Source of the DNA: Azorhizobium sp965227945
GTDB lineage: Bacteria; Pseudomonadota; Alphaproteobacteria; Rhizobiales; Xanthobacteraceae
Assembly (NCBI GenBank): GCA_965227945.1
Contig: CBDDGQ010000006.1
Coordinates: forward strand, 2,356,001-2,420,000
Direction of reading: 5' to 3'
DNA: 64,000 nucleotides
Under the pieces are notes generated by a model that had not been told where the DNA came from, did no database searches, and saw only the letters and a list, made by a program, of their open reading frames with translations. Made by a program: the position numbers and the translations under genes. Shown here piece after piece: positions 18,291-28,133 of this stretch. Each line of letters begins with the position of its first letter. The first letter of the stretch is position 1.

Positions 18291-18332
18291 TGCCCCATCG
18301 CCGCGGGCGGCGAGGCCGGCGGCGATGGGGCA
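18291..18332. repeat. Second hairpin between ilvD and the CVNH-like gene
   Basis: TGCCCCATCGCCG at 18291-18303 is repeated inverted at 18320-18332 with a 16-base loop. It lies just beyond the stop of the convergent CVNH-like gene. It has no T-run of its own, and may work with the adjacent ilvD terminator to stop minus-strand transcription. Confidence 0.6.
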
Positions 18333-18344
18333 AGTCAGATCCTC

Positions 18345-18926
18345 TCAGCCGCACACCAGGCGGCCGTTCATGTTGCCGATGTCACCCCGGCACTGGTTCA
18401 GCGGAATCTGGCTGTCATGCCAGTTGCCGCGCGTATCGGCGCAACTGGCCTGGAGCCAGCCGTTCGCCACGCGCGCATTCTGGCAAGACTGCAAGTACGT
18501 GCCGGGCGGATAGGGGCCGCCGCGCCGGTTCTGCGGCGGGGGCGGGGGCGGGGGCTGATACTGGCCCTGGCCGTAATACTGGCCCTGGCCGCCATAGCCG
18601 GGCGGCGGGCCCGGCGGTGGCCCCGGAGGCGGGCCGGGACGATAGCCACCACCGCCACCGCCGCGGCAGACCAACTGGCCGTTCACATTGGCGATGTCGC
18701 CACCGCACAGCGCAAAGTTGGAGAGCTTCACCACGGCCAACTGGCCTTGATTGTTGGGGCACATGGCGAGCAGATCGGTGCCCTGGAAGATGTTGGCGTT
18801 CCGGCAGGTCTGCAGGTAGCTTCCCTGAGGGATCGCAGGCTTGGCCTGCGCCATCTGGGTATCGACGCCCGCCGCCGACACCACAAGTCCGGCCACCAGG
18901 GCCAGGACGACGCGTTTTACTCTCAT
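18345..18926 (-). CDS. Exported protein with two CVNH (cyanovirin-N-like) domains
   Basis: The 193-residue product has a signal peptide ending near MAQA (residue 28). Two related domains follow: one starting PQGSYLQTCRNANIF and ending GDIANVNGQLVC, the other starting PPGTYLQSCQNARVANG and ending GDIGNMNGRLVC. This pattern (G-[ST]-Y-x-x-[ST]-C, then C-x-x-D/G-x-x-G-x-W, then GDIxNxNGxLxC) is that of cyanovirin-N homology domains, a carbohydrate-binding fold. They are joined by a Gly/Pro/Tyr/Gln-rich linker with PGPPPG repeats. The ATG at 18926 has GGAGGGG upstream. Function as an extracellular lectin is inference. Confidence 0.85.
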   Translation of the reverse strand: MRVKRVVLALVAGLVVSAAGVDTQMAQAKPAIPQGSYLQTCRNANIFQGTDLLAMCPNNQGQLAVVKLSNFALCGGDIANVNGQLVCRGGGGGGYRPGPPPGPPPGPPPGYGGQGQYYGQGQYQPPPPPPPQNRRGGPYPPGTYLQSCQNARVANGWLQASCADTRGNWHDSQIPLNQCRGDIGNMNGRLVCG

Positions 18927-19222
18927 GGATGCCCCTCCAAGGCGGCGGTCAGGATGCCGATTCGCATCTTCTAACGTGACGGTAGGTGCTGAAAAAAGGC
19001 GGACACGGGCGTGTCGAGGCCGACCGCCATGTCCGCACCTTGACACTAACACTCGTAACGCCCGCTGGGATCCAGAGGCCGTCCTCAATTGCTCCGGTTC
19101 AGGTGCCGGCCCCTCAGGCACCCGCGCGCGCATGCCACCCCCTCGAAGTCAGGGCCCTGAGCGTGAGCTTGGCGTCGATGCGCCAGATGGCCTATCGTGG
19201 TTGCGTCGCACTGGGAGAAGTC

Positions 19223-20902
19223 ATGTCGCTGCCCTTCAAGGGGAATCGCTTCCGCGACCGTGCGCGCCCCGCACGCTGGCGTATCGGGGTCCTTATGCTT
19301 GCGGTTTGCATCGGGGCGGGTCTCGTGGCGACCGCCGTTTGGCAGGACCGGCGCGCGGAGGAATTGCGTGCCCGGGTGCAGGCAGCAGGGCACGCCCGCG
19401 CGTTGGCAGAGCATGCGGCCTCGGTGATGCGCGCGGTGGAGGTCACCCTGGACCGGGTGGAGCACCTCATCCAGGGGCGCTCGGTGCCGGATCTGCGCGC
19501 CGACGGCGAGCTCTACAAGATCCTGTCCGACCTCCAGATCAAGTTTCCGCAAGTGGACTCCGTGTTCGTCATCGATCCCGAGGGGCGCACGCTGGTGTCG
19601 AGCCGGGCGTTTCCCATGCCGCCCTACGACGTGCGCGACCGGGAGTTTTTCACCGCCGCCAAGACGGGGCACGAAGGGCTTTATGTGAGCGCGCCGTTCC
19701 GCGGTGCCATGTCCCGATCGGTGGGCTTTGTCCTCAGCCGCCCCATGATCCAGAACGGACGGTTCGCTGGCGTGGTGGCTGCGAGCATGTCTCCGTCAGC
19801 CTTCGACGGCTTTTACAACAGCGTCCTCGGCGGCTCGGGCGCCGCGGTTGCCCTGGTCCGCAGCGATGGTGCGGTGCTGGTGCGTTCCGATGGCGCACAG
19901 AAATGGCCGGACCGGCTGCCGGAACGCAGCGACCTGATGGCAGCCGCGGGCGCCAAGGATGCCGGCCTGTTCTCCGGCACGTCGCTGCTGGAAGGCGAGC
20001 GGGTGCTGTACGCCTTCCAGGTGCTGCGGGATCGCAAGGTGCTGCTCGCCCTGGCCATCCGCGAGCGCGACATGCTGTGGCCGTGGTATCGCCGGACGCT
20101 GCTGGTGGGTGGGGGCATGGCCATTGCCTTGGTGGGATTGCTTGCCTTGGTCGTGCCGGGCGGATCGGCTCCCCCCGTCCCGCGGCGCGGATGGCTGCCG
20201 CCGCTCTTGCTATGGCGATCGGGCCGGCAGCGGCGCACGGAGGCCCGCGGCCAAAGCTTGCCCAGCAGTGCCGTCCGGGTGCTCCAGGCCCTGACCACGG
20301 AAATGCGGGGGCGGCTCGCCGCCGGCGAGACGGCGGTGGCCGATCGCGAGGCAGAGCTCTGCCAGAAAATCCTCCGTTTCGCCGCCGGCGCAGCGCCAAA
20401 TCCGCAACTGCTTGATGTGGCGGAGGTGCTCAGCGAGTTGCCCGTCCTGCTCGCCGGCCGCGCCCGGCCCACAGTGCAGCTTCCCCCCGACGCGCTGGCG
20501 GGGCCTGTTCTGGTGCATGCAGATCGGGCGCAGTTGACGCTCGCCTTGCTGGACTGCGCCGTGAGCCTGGCCGCCGCGGAGCGCGGCGCCACGGTGCTGG
20601 ATGTGCAGGCCGAGGTGCTGAGCGTCTCCGACAGCGACGGCAATGCACCGACCGCGGGCACTTATGTCTGCATCAGCCTGGCGGCCACGGGCGCGGCGGG
20701 TGCCGCGGTGGCCGCGCCGTTGGCGCAGTCGGCCGCGGAGGCGGCGGACCTGTTCGGCCTCGCGGCGGCCTATGCCCCGGACCTGGGCGCGGTGGTGGCG
20801 CCGATGGCGGCGTCAACGCGCGCCGGGGTGACGGTGCAGCTCTGGCTGCCGGAGGCCCTGTCCGAGCCGGACGGGGCAGGGGCGGGGGCGCCGCCCGCAT
20901 AA
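19223..20902 (+). CDS. PDC/Cache-sensor membrane protein with degenerate histidine-kinase-like C terminus
   Basis: The 559 residues contain a membrane segment at about 20-40, a periplasmic PDC (double Cache) sensor with VDSVFVIDPEGRTLVSSR and YDVRDREFFTAAKTGHEGLYV, a second membrane segment at about 292-313, and a cytoplasmic half rich in Ala. In the cytoplasmic part, QLTLALLDCAVSLAAAERGA resembles the N-box helix of histidine kinases, but the usual Asn and the G boxes are absent and no phosphorylatable H-box is evident. It may be a signalling receptor without kinase activity. The ATG at 19223 follows GGGAGAAG; no response regulator is nearby. Confidence 0.75.
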   Translation: MSLPFKGNRFRDRARPARWRIGVLMLAVCIGAGLVATAVWQDRRAEELRARVQAAGHARALAEHAASVMRAVEVTLDRVEHLIQGRSVPDLRADGELYKILSDLQIKFPQVDSVFVIDPEGRTLVSSRAFPMPPYDVRDREFFTAAKTGHEGLYVSAPFRGAMSRSVGFVLSRPMIQNGRFAGVVAASMSPSAFDGFYNSVLGGSGAAVALVRSDGAVLVRSDGAQKWPDRLPERSDLMAAAGAKDAGLFSGTSLLEGERVLYAFQVLRDRKVLLALAIRERDMLWPWYRRTLLVGGGMAIALVGLLALVVPGGSAPPVPRRGWLPPLLLWRSGRQRRTEARGQSLPSSAVRVLQALTTEMRGRLAAGETAVADREAELCQKILRFAAGAAPNPQLLDVAEVLSELPVLLAGRARPTVQLPPDALAGPVLVHADRAQLTLALLDCAVSLAAAERGATVLDVQAEVLSVSDSDGNAPTAGTYVCISLAATGAAGAAVAAPLAQSAAEAADLFGLAAAYAPDLGAVVAPMAASTRAGVTVQLWLPEALSEPDGAGAGAPPA

Positions 20903-21021
20903 GTGCGGCCTGCCCTTGTCTCCGCGCCGCTGCGATGGCTTCGCGATGGCGCCGAAACCGCTTATGACATCCGCGGGGGCGTGTGGATGGCCACGACAGG
21001 CCGGGCCGACGGGGAATGGAC

Positions 21022-21663
21022 ATGATGGGCGCGCGGGTGCGGTTTGCAGATCTCGGGTTCGCTGTGGCGGGACGGGGGGTGTCCGGGCGGTGGATGCGTG
21101 TGGGGCTGGCCATGCTGGGACTGGCGGGCGTGGCGCTGTGCGGCGTGGGGGCCGCGAACCCTGCGGCAGCGGCACCGAGCGCGGCCAAGTGCCTGTCCAG
21201 CTCCGACTTCACCGTGATCTATCGGGAGAGCCATCTGGGACCCGGCAGCGACATCCTGGCACGCCGGGGTGGGGAGGCCCCGGACCCCTGCGTGTTCGCC
21301 AAGGCGCCCGGGGACTTCGACGTGGGCGCCCGGGACGACGCGGACTACGTGTTGGGCCTCTCAGGGCGGTTCCTGGTGATGGACCGGGGCACCGGCCCGG
21401 CGCGCAAACTGATCATTTATGACCTGGCATCGCGCAAGGCAGTCCTGACGGTACCTTATGATACGTCAACACCGGTGAACGTGTCGGCCACTGCGGTGAC
21501 CTTTTCCGTCATCACCGGCCCCGCCAGCGCCAAGAGTTGCCCGAAGCTGAAGGAGTACGCCAAGCAGGGCCTGGGGGCCGCGCTCAGCGTCGGCACCAAG
21601 GTGACCTTGCCGACCCTGGCCCGCAGCACCAGCGGCCCGACCCGCTGCGTGGCGCAGCAATAG
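21022..21663 (+). CDS. Exported protein of unknown function
   Basis: About 213 residues with a long basic N-terminal region and a signal peptide ending near PAAAAP, then a mature part with DFTVIYRESHLGPG, a DDADYVLGLSGRFLVMDRG stretch and Cys at three spaced positions (KCLSSS, DPCVF, KSCPKL, RCVA), which suggest disulfides. No family recognised. The start is uncertain; the ATG at 21022 has GGGGA six bases upstream. It converges with the next gene across 29 bases. Confidence 0.7.
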   Translation: MMGARVRFADLGFAVAGRGVSGRWMRVGLAMLGLAGVALCGVGAANPAAAAPSAAKCLSSSDFTVIYRESHLGPGSDILARRGGEAPDPCVFAKAPGDFDVGARDDADYVLGLSGRFLVMDRGTGPARKLIIYDLASRKAVLTVPYDTSTPVNVSATAVTFSVITGPASAKSCPKLKEYAKQGLGAALSVGTKVTLPTLARSTSGPTRCVAQQ

Positions 21664-21692
21664 CGCAGTGCCGCGCGGCGAGGGCGCGGTGA

Positions 21693-22040
21693 TCAGCGCT
21701 CGGTGAAGAAGGTCATCAGGACTTTGCCGCCCTCGCCGGTGAGGCAGAGAAAGCGATGCACCTTGTCGGTCTGATCGCGCTGGATATAGGCCTCGCCCAT
21801 CATCACGCCGATGACCTTGGTGTTGCCCACGGTGGTATCGGCCTTGGCGACCGTCAGGCCGTCCATGTCGATGAAGATGTCTTCCACCGAGGGGGAGGTC
21901 TTCTTCAGCAGCACCAGGGCTTTTTGCTTGCAGGCCATGACCAGGCTGGTGTCGTTCACCACATCCTCTTCCGGCTCCGCGGCGAGCGATAGGCTGGGGG
22001 CGAGGACCAAGGCAAAGGCAAAAGCTGCGGCACGCATCAT
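21693..22040 (-). CDS. Small exported protein of unknown function
   Basis: 115 residues beginning MMRAAAFAFALVLAPSLSLA, a clear signal peptide, followed by a mature domain containing TSLVMACKQKALVLLKKTSPS and a C-terminal KVLMTFFTER. The first of two adjacent ATG codons at 22040 is used. I know no family. The neighbouring exported protein gene converges with it. Confidence 0.7.
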   Translation of the reverse strand: MMRAAAFAFALVLAPSLSLAAEPEEDVVNDTSLVMACKQKALVLLKKTSPSVEDIFIDMDGLTVAKADTTVGNTKVIGVMMGEAYIQRDQTDKVHRFLCLTGEGGKVLMTFFTER

Positions 22041-22236
22041 GACGGTGGCCTCCGGCGTCCCCGGGGATCTGCCGGCGACGCCGCAGGTCGGCGCGGGGCG
22101 CCCATGGTTCAGCGATCGCGGCCCAAAACCCGATCCCTGCGGCTGTGGTACAGCTCGCACCGGGCACAACGCACCGCAGCGCATTTGGTGCCGGCGGACC
22201 GGCAAAAGAATGCCGCCTGCCGGGCGCCGCCGCGCC

Positions 22237-22527
22237 TCAGGCCTTGGTGTCGGTGTCCGGTTCCAGCGGCAGGATCACCGCGTCCGCGCTGTCGTCGTCA
22301 TCCGCGTCGCCTTCGTCGGAGGGGGCGATCAGGCGGTCCAGGGCGGCCATGATCTCGTCGCCGATGGCTTCCACTTCGGCGGAGGTCAAAGCGGGATTGC
22401 AGGGCAGCACAAAGCGCTCTTCCCCCTCGTCGGTGGCGAGATCCAGGATCAGGGCGCTGGGCAGATCCGTCGGGTGCAGGAAATTCATGCGCAGCCCGGT
22501 GAGAATGCGGGCAGAAATCTCGGACAT
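22237..22527 (-). CDS. Small acidic protein of unknown function
   Basis: 96 residues starting MSEISARILTGLRMNFLHPT, with a helical segment containing EVEAIGDEIMAALDRLIAP and an acidic Asp-rich C-terminal stretch (EGDADDDDSADAV). No signal peptide or membrane segment. The ATG at 22527 is preceded by GGAGCAAACGC. It diverges from the PerM transporter gene. No family assignment. Confidence 0.65.
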   Translation of the reverse strand: MSEISARILTGLRMNFLHPTDLPSALILDLATDEGEERFVLPCNPALTSAEVEAIGDEIMAALDRLIAPSDEGDADDDDSADAVILPLEPDTDTKA

Positions 22528-22732
22528 GCGCGTTTGCTCCAATGGGCCGGTTCCGGTCCGGCGGGACTTAGCATTTTCCCGCGGCCGCCGCGCGCCCGAA
22601 AACCGCAGCAATGGGTTCGGGCTGGATCCCCGCAACGGAAGCTGTGCGGGACGTCTGTCTCGGCGGCGAGAGGACTTGCCGGCCACGCCGCCCTTCGCCG
22701 ATGCTGCGCGCAGGCGGGGGCAAGGGAGCGCG

Positions 22733-23797
22733 ATGGGCAGGGATCCGGTGATCAGGGCATTGCTCGGGCTCATCGCCTTGGTGGCGGTGGCGGCTGCGGT
22801 GAGCGTGGCCCAGTCGATCGTCGCGCCCGTGGTGTTCGCGCTCTTCATCATCGCTATTGTCTGGCCGCTTCAGCGCGGCCTTGAGCAGCATGTGCCCAAG
22901 CTGGCGGCAATGGCCGTCACCGTCTTGGTGACCCTGTTGGCGGTGGCCTGCATCGTCAGCATCGTAGTCTGGGGCTTCGCGCGGGTGGGGCAGTGGACCC
23001 TCGGCAATGTCGGACGGTTCCAGAGCCTCTATGGCCGGGCGGGGGACTGGCTGGAAGGCCATGGCTTCATCCTGGCCAGCATGATCGCCGACCATTTCGA
23101 CGTGCGCTGGCTGCTGCGCCTGTTCCAGGAGATTTCGGGCCGCCTGCATGGGCTGTTCAGCTTCCTGGTGGTGACCTTCGTGTTTGTCATCCTGGGCCTG
23201 CTGGAGGTGGATGTCTTTGTACGGCACCTGGCGCGGGCGGGGCAGGGGGAGGCGGGCGGCTTCATGCTGCGGGCGGGAGCCGATATCGCCGGGAAGATGC
23301 AGACATACATGCGGGTTCGGACGCTGATGAGCATCGCCACGGGTCTGGTGGTGTGGGGTTTCACCCTGGCCTCAGGGCTGGAACTGGCCACCGCCTGGGG
23401 GGCCATCGCCTTTGCCATGAACTACATCCCCTTCATTGGGCCGTTCGTGGCAACCCTGCTGCCCACCGTTTTTGCCCTGGTCCAGTTTGAATCCTTCGAG
23501 ATGGCGGCGTTCGTCTTCCTCTGCCTGAACCTGATCCAGTTCCTTTCTGGCAGCTATCTGGAGCCGCGCATCGCAGGCAAGGCGCTGGCGGTCTCGCCCT
23601 TCATGGTGCTGTTCGCCGTATTCTTCTTTGCGTTCCTCTGGGGCGTGCCGGGGGCTTTCATCGGGGTGCCCCTGCTCATCGCCCTTCTGACCCTGTGCGC
23701 CCATGATGACCGCACGCGCTGGGTGGCCGAACTGTTATCCGGTCAGGCGCCGGGTGATCCCGCGCCCGTCGCGCCGGAGGCCCCTCCCGTGCCCTGA
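22733..23797 (+). CDS. AI-2E family transporter (PerM/DUF20)
   Basis: The 354-residue inner-membrane protein has the usual arrangement of this family: two or three N-terminal membrane segments (VIRALLGLIALVAVAAAVSV), a soluble loop, then a C-terminal group with NYIPFIGPFVATLLP and GVPGAFIGVPLLIAL, both family hallmarks. Members include PerM and TqsA; transported substrate varies and cannot be inferred. The ATG at 22733 follows AAGGGAG. A Pro/Ala-rich tail ends the protein. Confidence 0.92.
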   Translation: MGRDPVIRALLGLIALVAVAAAVSVAQSIVAPVVFALFIIAIVWPLQRGLEQHVPKLAAMAVTVLVTLLAVACIVSIVVWGFARVGQWTLGNVGRFQSLYGRAGDWLEGHGFILASMIADHFDVRWLLRLFQEISGRLHGLFSFLVVTFVFVILGLLEVDVFVRHLARAGQGEAGGFMLRAGADIAGKMQTYMRVRTLMSIATGLVVWGFTLASGLELATAWGAIAFAMNYIPFIGPFVATLLPTVFALVQFESFEMAAFVFLCLNLIQFLSGSYLEPRIAGKALAVSPFMVLFAVFFFAFLWGVPGAFIGVPLLIALLTLCAHDDRTRWVAELLSGQAPGDPAPVAPEAPPVP

Positions 23798-24288
23798 GGC
23801 GGGGGCTCGGCCGGTTGGCGGAAGGAAGCGCGGCACCGAGACGTCGTTGGCGATCCGCTCCAGCATGACGGGCAGGGACGGGGGCGCGCGCATCCGCACC
23901 AGCCTGTCGGGATGGACGCTCAGAGTGCGCGGCGCGCGCCGGGCCGCGATGAAGCCGAGCTGGACGCCGAACCACAGGCGGCGCATCCGTGTCTCAGGAG
24001 GGCGGATTTCCTCGATCCTGACGGCGCATGCGACGGGCGTTCGATACCGTCAGAGGGGAAACGTCATTCTTACTCGATCGTTCGATCGCTAATATGTCGC
24101 TGAATTATAAAGAGAAAAATATTTTCCCCCGCTCTTGCTGTGATTGAGGACCGCAAAACGCTTAGTTTTTGATTTTGCAGGAAAGTTTTCGACTGTTCTG
24201 AAAATGAGGTCTTCAATCACAATCGGCAGGCGGCGCATGAACCGGGGCCGATCACACCGGGTCACGTCGGTGAACCTGCCATTGAACC
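23798..24288. other. AT-rich intergenic region at a composition boundary
   Basis: These 491 bases begin GC-rich and turn strongly AT-rich at about 24060-24215. A minus-strand frame at 23735-23986 (83 residues, Arg-rich) overlaps the end of the transporter gene and shows no credible start signal, so I do not call it. The AT-rich part includes two CGATCG sites (24075 and 24083) and the inverted repeat listed separately. Confidence 0.4.
24139..24221. repeat. Imperfect 14-bp inverted repeat flanking an AT-rich core
   Basis: TGTGATTGAGGACC at 24139-24152 pairs with GGTCTTCAATCACA at 24208-24221 with one mismatch. Just inside, GCAAAA and TTTTGC form a nested inverted pair. The 55-base centre is AT-rich. 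It could be a structured RNA, a regulatory site, or the ends of a very small mobile-element remnant. Confidence 0.55.
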
Positions 24289-24900
24289 CTAACGAGGCGA
24301 CAGGAGCACCAACTCGGCCGCTTCCTCGGCATCCCTAATAAGCGCCTTACGCGTCGCGCCGATCTGCGCATGCATCGTCATACCGCGGGCAAGGTCGAGC
24401 ACCTGGCGCGCGCGCGCAGTGACAGGAAAGTCAGCCGGGATTTCTCCCGCGCTGATCCCGTCGCAGAAACGGCGTTCCACGAGCGCCAAGCCGCCAGCTG
24501 CGGCGTCCTTCAGGAACTGCCTGACCTCGGGGTCGTCCACGAGGGGCGCGACGCACACCATTAGACATCCTCGGACGGACCCTTCCTCAGTCGCAACTTC
24601 CACGGCGTGCCTCAGGAAGCCGATGATCGCGTCGCGAAGAGTCGGGGGCGAGAAGAGCGCCTTCGCCGCGCCGGCACCCTTCCGCTCAGCGTACGCCCGC
24701 AGGACACGCAGGAAGAGCGTCCGCTTGTCCCCGAAGACGGAATATAGGCTCTGCCGCCCCACACCCATGCCTGCGATGAGATCGTCGATCGCGACACCGT
24801 CGTAGCTTTTCGACCAGAAGATCTGCGTCGCTTTGGTCAGCGCTTCGCTCTCGTCGAAAGTTCGCGGCCGTCCGCGCGGCCTGTTTGAATTTGTTAGCAT
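24289..24900 (-). CDS. TetR/AcrR family transcriptional regulator
   Basis: The 203-residue protein has the N-terminal helix-turn-helix typical of the family: FDESEALTKATQIFWSKSYD then AIDDLIAGMGVGRQSLYSVF with FGDKRTLF. The C-terminal part is the ligand-binding and dimerisation domain. It is divergently transcribed from an SDR gene, the usual layout for a local repressor of that gene. The ATG at 24900 is used. Ligand unknown. Confidence 0.93.
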   Translation of the reverse strand: MLTNSNRPRGRPRTFDESEALTKATQIFWSKSYDGVAIDDLIAGMGVGRQSLYSVFGDKRTLFLRVLRAYAERKGAGAAKALFSPPTLRDAIIGFLRHAVEVATEEGSVRGCLMVCVAPLVDDPEVRQFLKDAAAGGLALVERRFCDGISAGEIPADFPVTARARQVLDLARGMTMHAQIGATRKALIRDAEEAAELVLLSPR

Positions 24901-24902
24901 TT

Positions 24903-24962
24903 AGTCCAAAAATCCTTGACCGCCGGGTCCATGAGAATATATCAGGAATCAGTCCAAAAATC
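24903..24962. promoter_or_regulatory. Putative operator region between TetR gene and SDR gene
   Basis: AGTCCAAAAATC occurs as a direct repeat at 24903-24914 and 24951-24962, bracketing a plausible plus-strand promoter (TTGACC at 24916-24921, TATATC at 24938-24943, 16-base spacing). The core GTCCAAAAA recurs at 26124-26132 upstream of a broken SDR gene. Binding by the adjacent TetR protein is inference from position. Confidence 0.5.
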
Positions 24963-25012
24963 GCAAACTGACTTCTGGCCTCACGACCCGACCTCTCACC
25001 GTGGACCCAAAT

Positions 25013-25987
25013 ATGAGACATGCAATCGCTCTGGTCACCGGCGCGACGTCGGGGCTCGGTTATGCCGCGGCTCGCTTGCTCGCCGACGGGGGATGGCGGG
25101 AGGTCATAGTAACGGGACGCAGCCTGGCCAAGGCCAAGGACACCGCCACTCAGCTTGCGGACGAGACCAAGAAACGGGTGTTCACGCCGCTGGCGCTTGA
25201 TCTGAACACGGCCGCCAGCGCCAAGTCCGCGGTTGCCGAACTGGTCAAACGAGGTCGGCCGATCGATTTCCTGCTGCTGAATGCCGGATTGGTCCCAACC
25301 CAGAAGCGCGTGATCACTGCAGAGGGCATTGAGGCTTCGCAGGCGCCGCTCATCGGCCATCATGAACTGACTGTTGGGCTGCTCAATGCCAACCTGCTGA
25401 GCCCCGACGCGCGGATTGTTATCACCAGCGCGGAGCCTGCCCGCGGGGGTGTCCCCATGTTCAAATATACCGACCTGCCGGCGTTCGCGGCAAAGGACTA
25501 CGGGGGCGACTATACCGCGGCGGCTGAAGCCCTGATCCGCAGCGCACCAAACGTGACGTACTCCCCCAACACTGCTTATGCCGACGCGAAGCTCCTGATC
25601 GCGTGGTGGGCCGAGGCGCTGGCGCGCCGGCTGCCCTCCGGCATGGCCGTCTACGCTGTCTCGCCCGGTGCGTCGAATGCCACCAACGTCGCGCGAAACG
25701 CCGGACCGTTGCTGAAGTATCTGATGATCCCCATCGTGAACCTCATTCCCGGCATGAATCAGGCGCCGGAGGTCGCGGCCAGTCGCTACATCCAGGCGTC
25801 GGAGTTCGGACCAGACGTTTCAGGGCAATTCTTCGCCTCGGCCAAAGGGAAGTTCTCAGGCCCAATGGAGTTGCAGCGCGAACCACACCTCCACGACCGC
25901 ACCAGCCAGGAAGCCGCGTGGCAGGCCGTCGTCAAGGTCTCCGGTGCCGACCTGTCCCATCCCGCAACCTTCAGCGCGGTGTCCTGA
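25013..25987 (+). CDS. Short-chain dehydrogenase/reductase (SDR)
   Basis: The 324-residue protein has the Rossmann motif ALVTGATSGLGYAAARLL (TGxxxGxG) at the N terminus, DFLLLNAGL in place of NNAG, and a Tyr-x-x-x-Lys pair in NTAYADAKLL. The segment between is longer than in classical SDRs. Substrate unknown. The ATG at 25013 gives the best N terminus; a GTG at 25001 is possible. It is divergent from the TetR gene and probably under its control. Composition is less GC-rich than the neighbouring core genes. Confidence 0.9.
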   Translation: MRHAIALVTGATSGLGYAAARLLADGGWREVIVTGRSLAKAKDTATQLADETKKRVFTPLALDLNTAASAKSAVAELVKRGRPIDFLLLNAGLVPTQKRVITAEGIEASQAPLIGHHELTVGLLNANLLSPDARIVITSAEPARGGVPMFKYTDLPAFAAKDYGGDYTAAAEALIRSAPNVTYSPNTAYADAKLLIAWWAEALARRLPSGMAVYAVSPGASNATNVARNAGPLLKYLMIPIVNLIPGMNQAPEVAASRYIQASEFGPDVSGQFFASAKGKFSGPMELQREPHLHDRTSQEAAWQAVVKVSGADLSHPATFSAVS

Positions 25988-26166
25988 AGGAGCGCCGGTC
26001 ACGGCGACCCGACTCGACGGGTGATGCGGAGCCACAGGCGCCCAGGAGTGCCTTCGGCATTCAAGGTAAGTGGTCTGAAATCCACCGGATCACCCGCGTC
26101 ACGCAAAATTTTCATATGGAATTGTCCAAAAACCATAGACGCCAAGGGCGTCCCGAGGCCATGCGA

Positions 26167-26366
26167 ATGGCACGGTATCCAGATAAAAAGGTGGTGATCC
26201 TCGGTGGCACCAGCGGCATGGGGCTCGCGACGGCGAAGATGCTCCTCGAGGCGGGGGCGCTCGCGTTCTGGTGACGGGTCGCTCACAGGCCGGCCTGGCT
26301 TCCGCACGACAAGAGCTCGGGACGGACGTCATCGTTGTTTCGAGCGACGCGAGATCGTTGACGGAG
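26167..26366 (+). pseudogene. Frameshifted and truncated SDR remnant
   Basis: The ATG at 26167 opens a typical SDR N terminus, KKVVILGGTSGMGLATAKML, but the frame stops at 26272-26274. From the +1 frame the sequence continues in register as VLVTGRSQAGLASARQELG and VIVVSSDARSL, again typical of this SDR group. About two extra bases near 26260 explain the break. Similarity ends near 26366, where guaA-side sequence begins, so at least two thirds of the gene is missing. Confidence 0.75.
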
Positions 26367-26417
26367 CCTTACGTCGTATTCTGGCGTAGTCCCCGCCCCC
26401 TCTGGAGGGGGCCTAAA

Positions 26418-27965
<1,548 letters not shown>

Positions 27966-28133
27966 GTGTCGCTTTTCCGGCGCAAGGGGCGTGTCAGCGC
28001 TTCCTTTAGCTGGAAAGTGACGGAGACAAAAGACGAACTGGATCTTACCAGCTCTGCGCACCCTGGCGCGAGGCTCGTCTTGACACGGGATGCCGGCGCA
28101 TGGAGCGTGCTCCCGCTCTGACAGGAGGGAACC

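Noticed and set aside
23735..23986. Arg-rich 83-residue minus-strand frame after the PerM gene
   Set aside because: No ribosome-binding site, low-complexity composition and overlap with the transporter C terminus.
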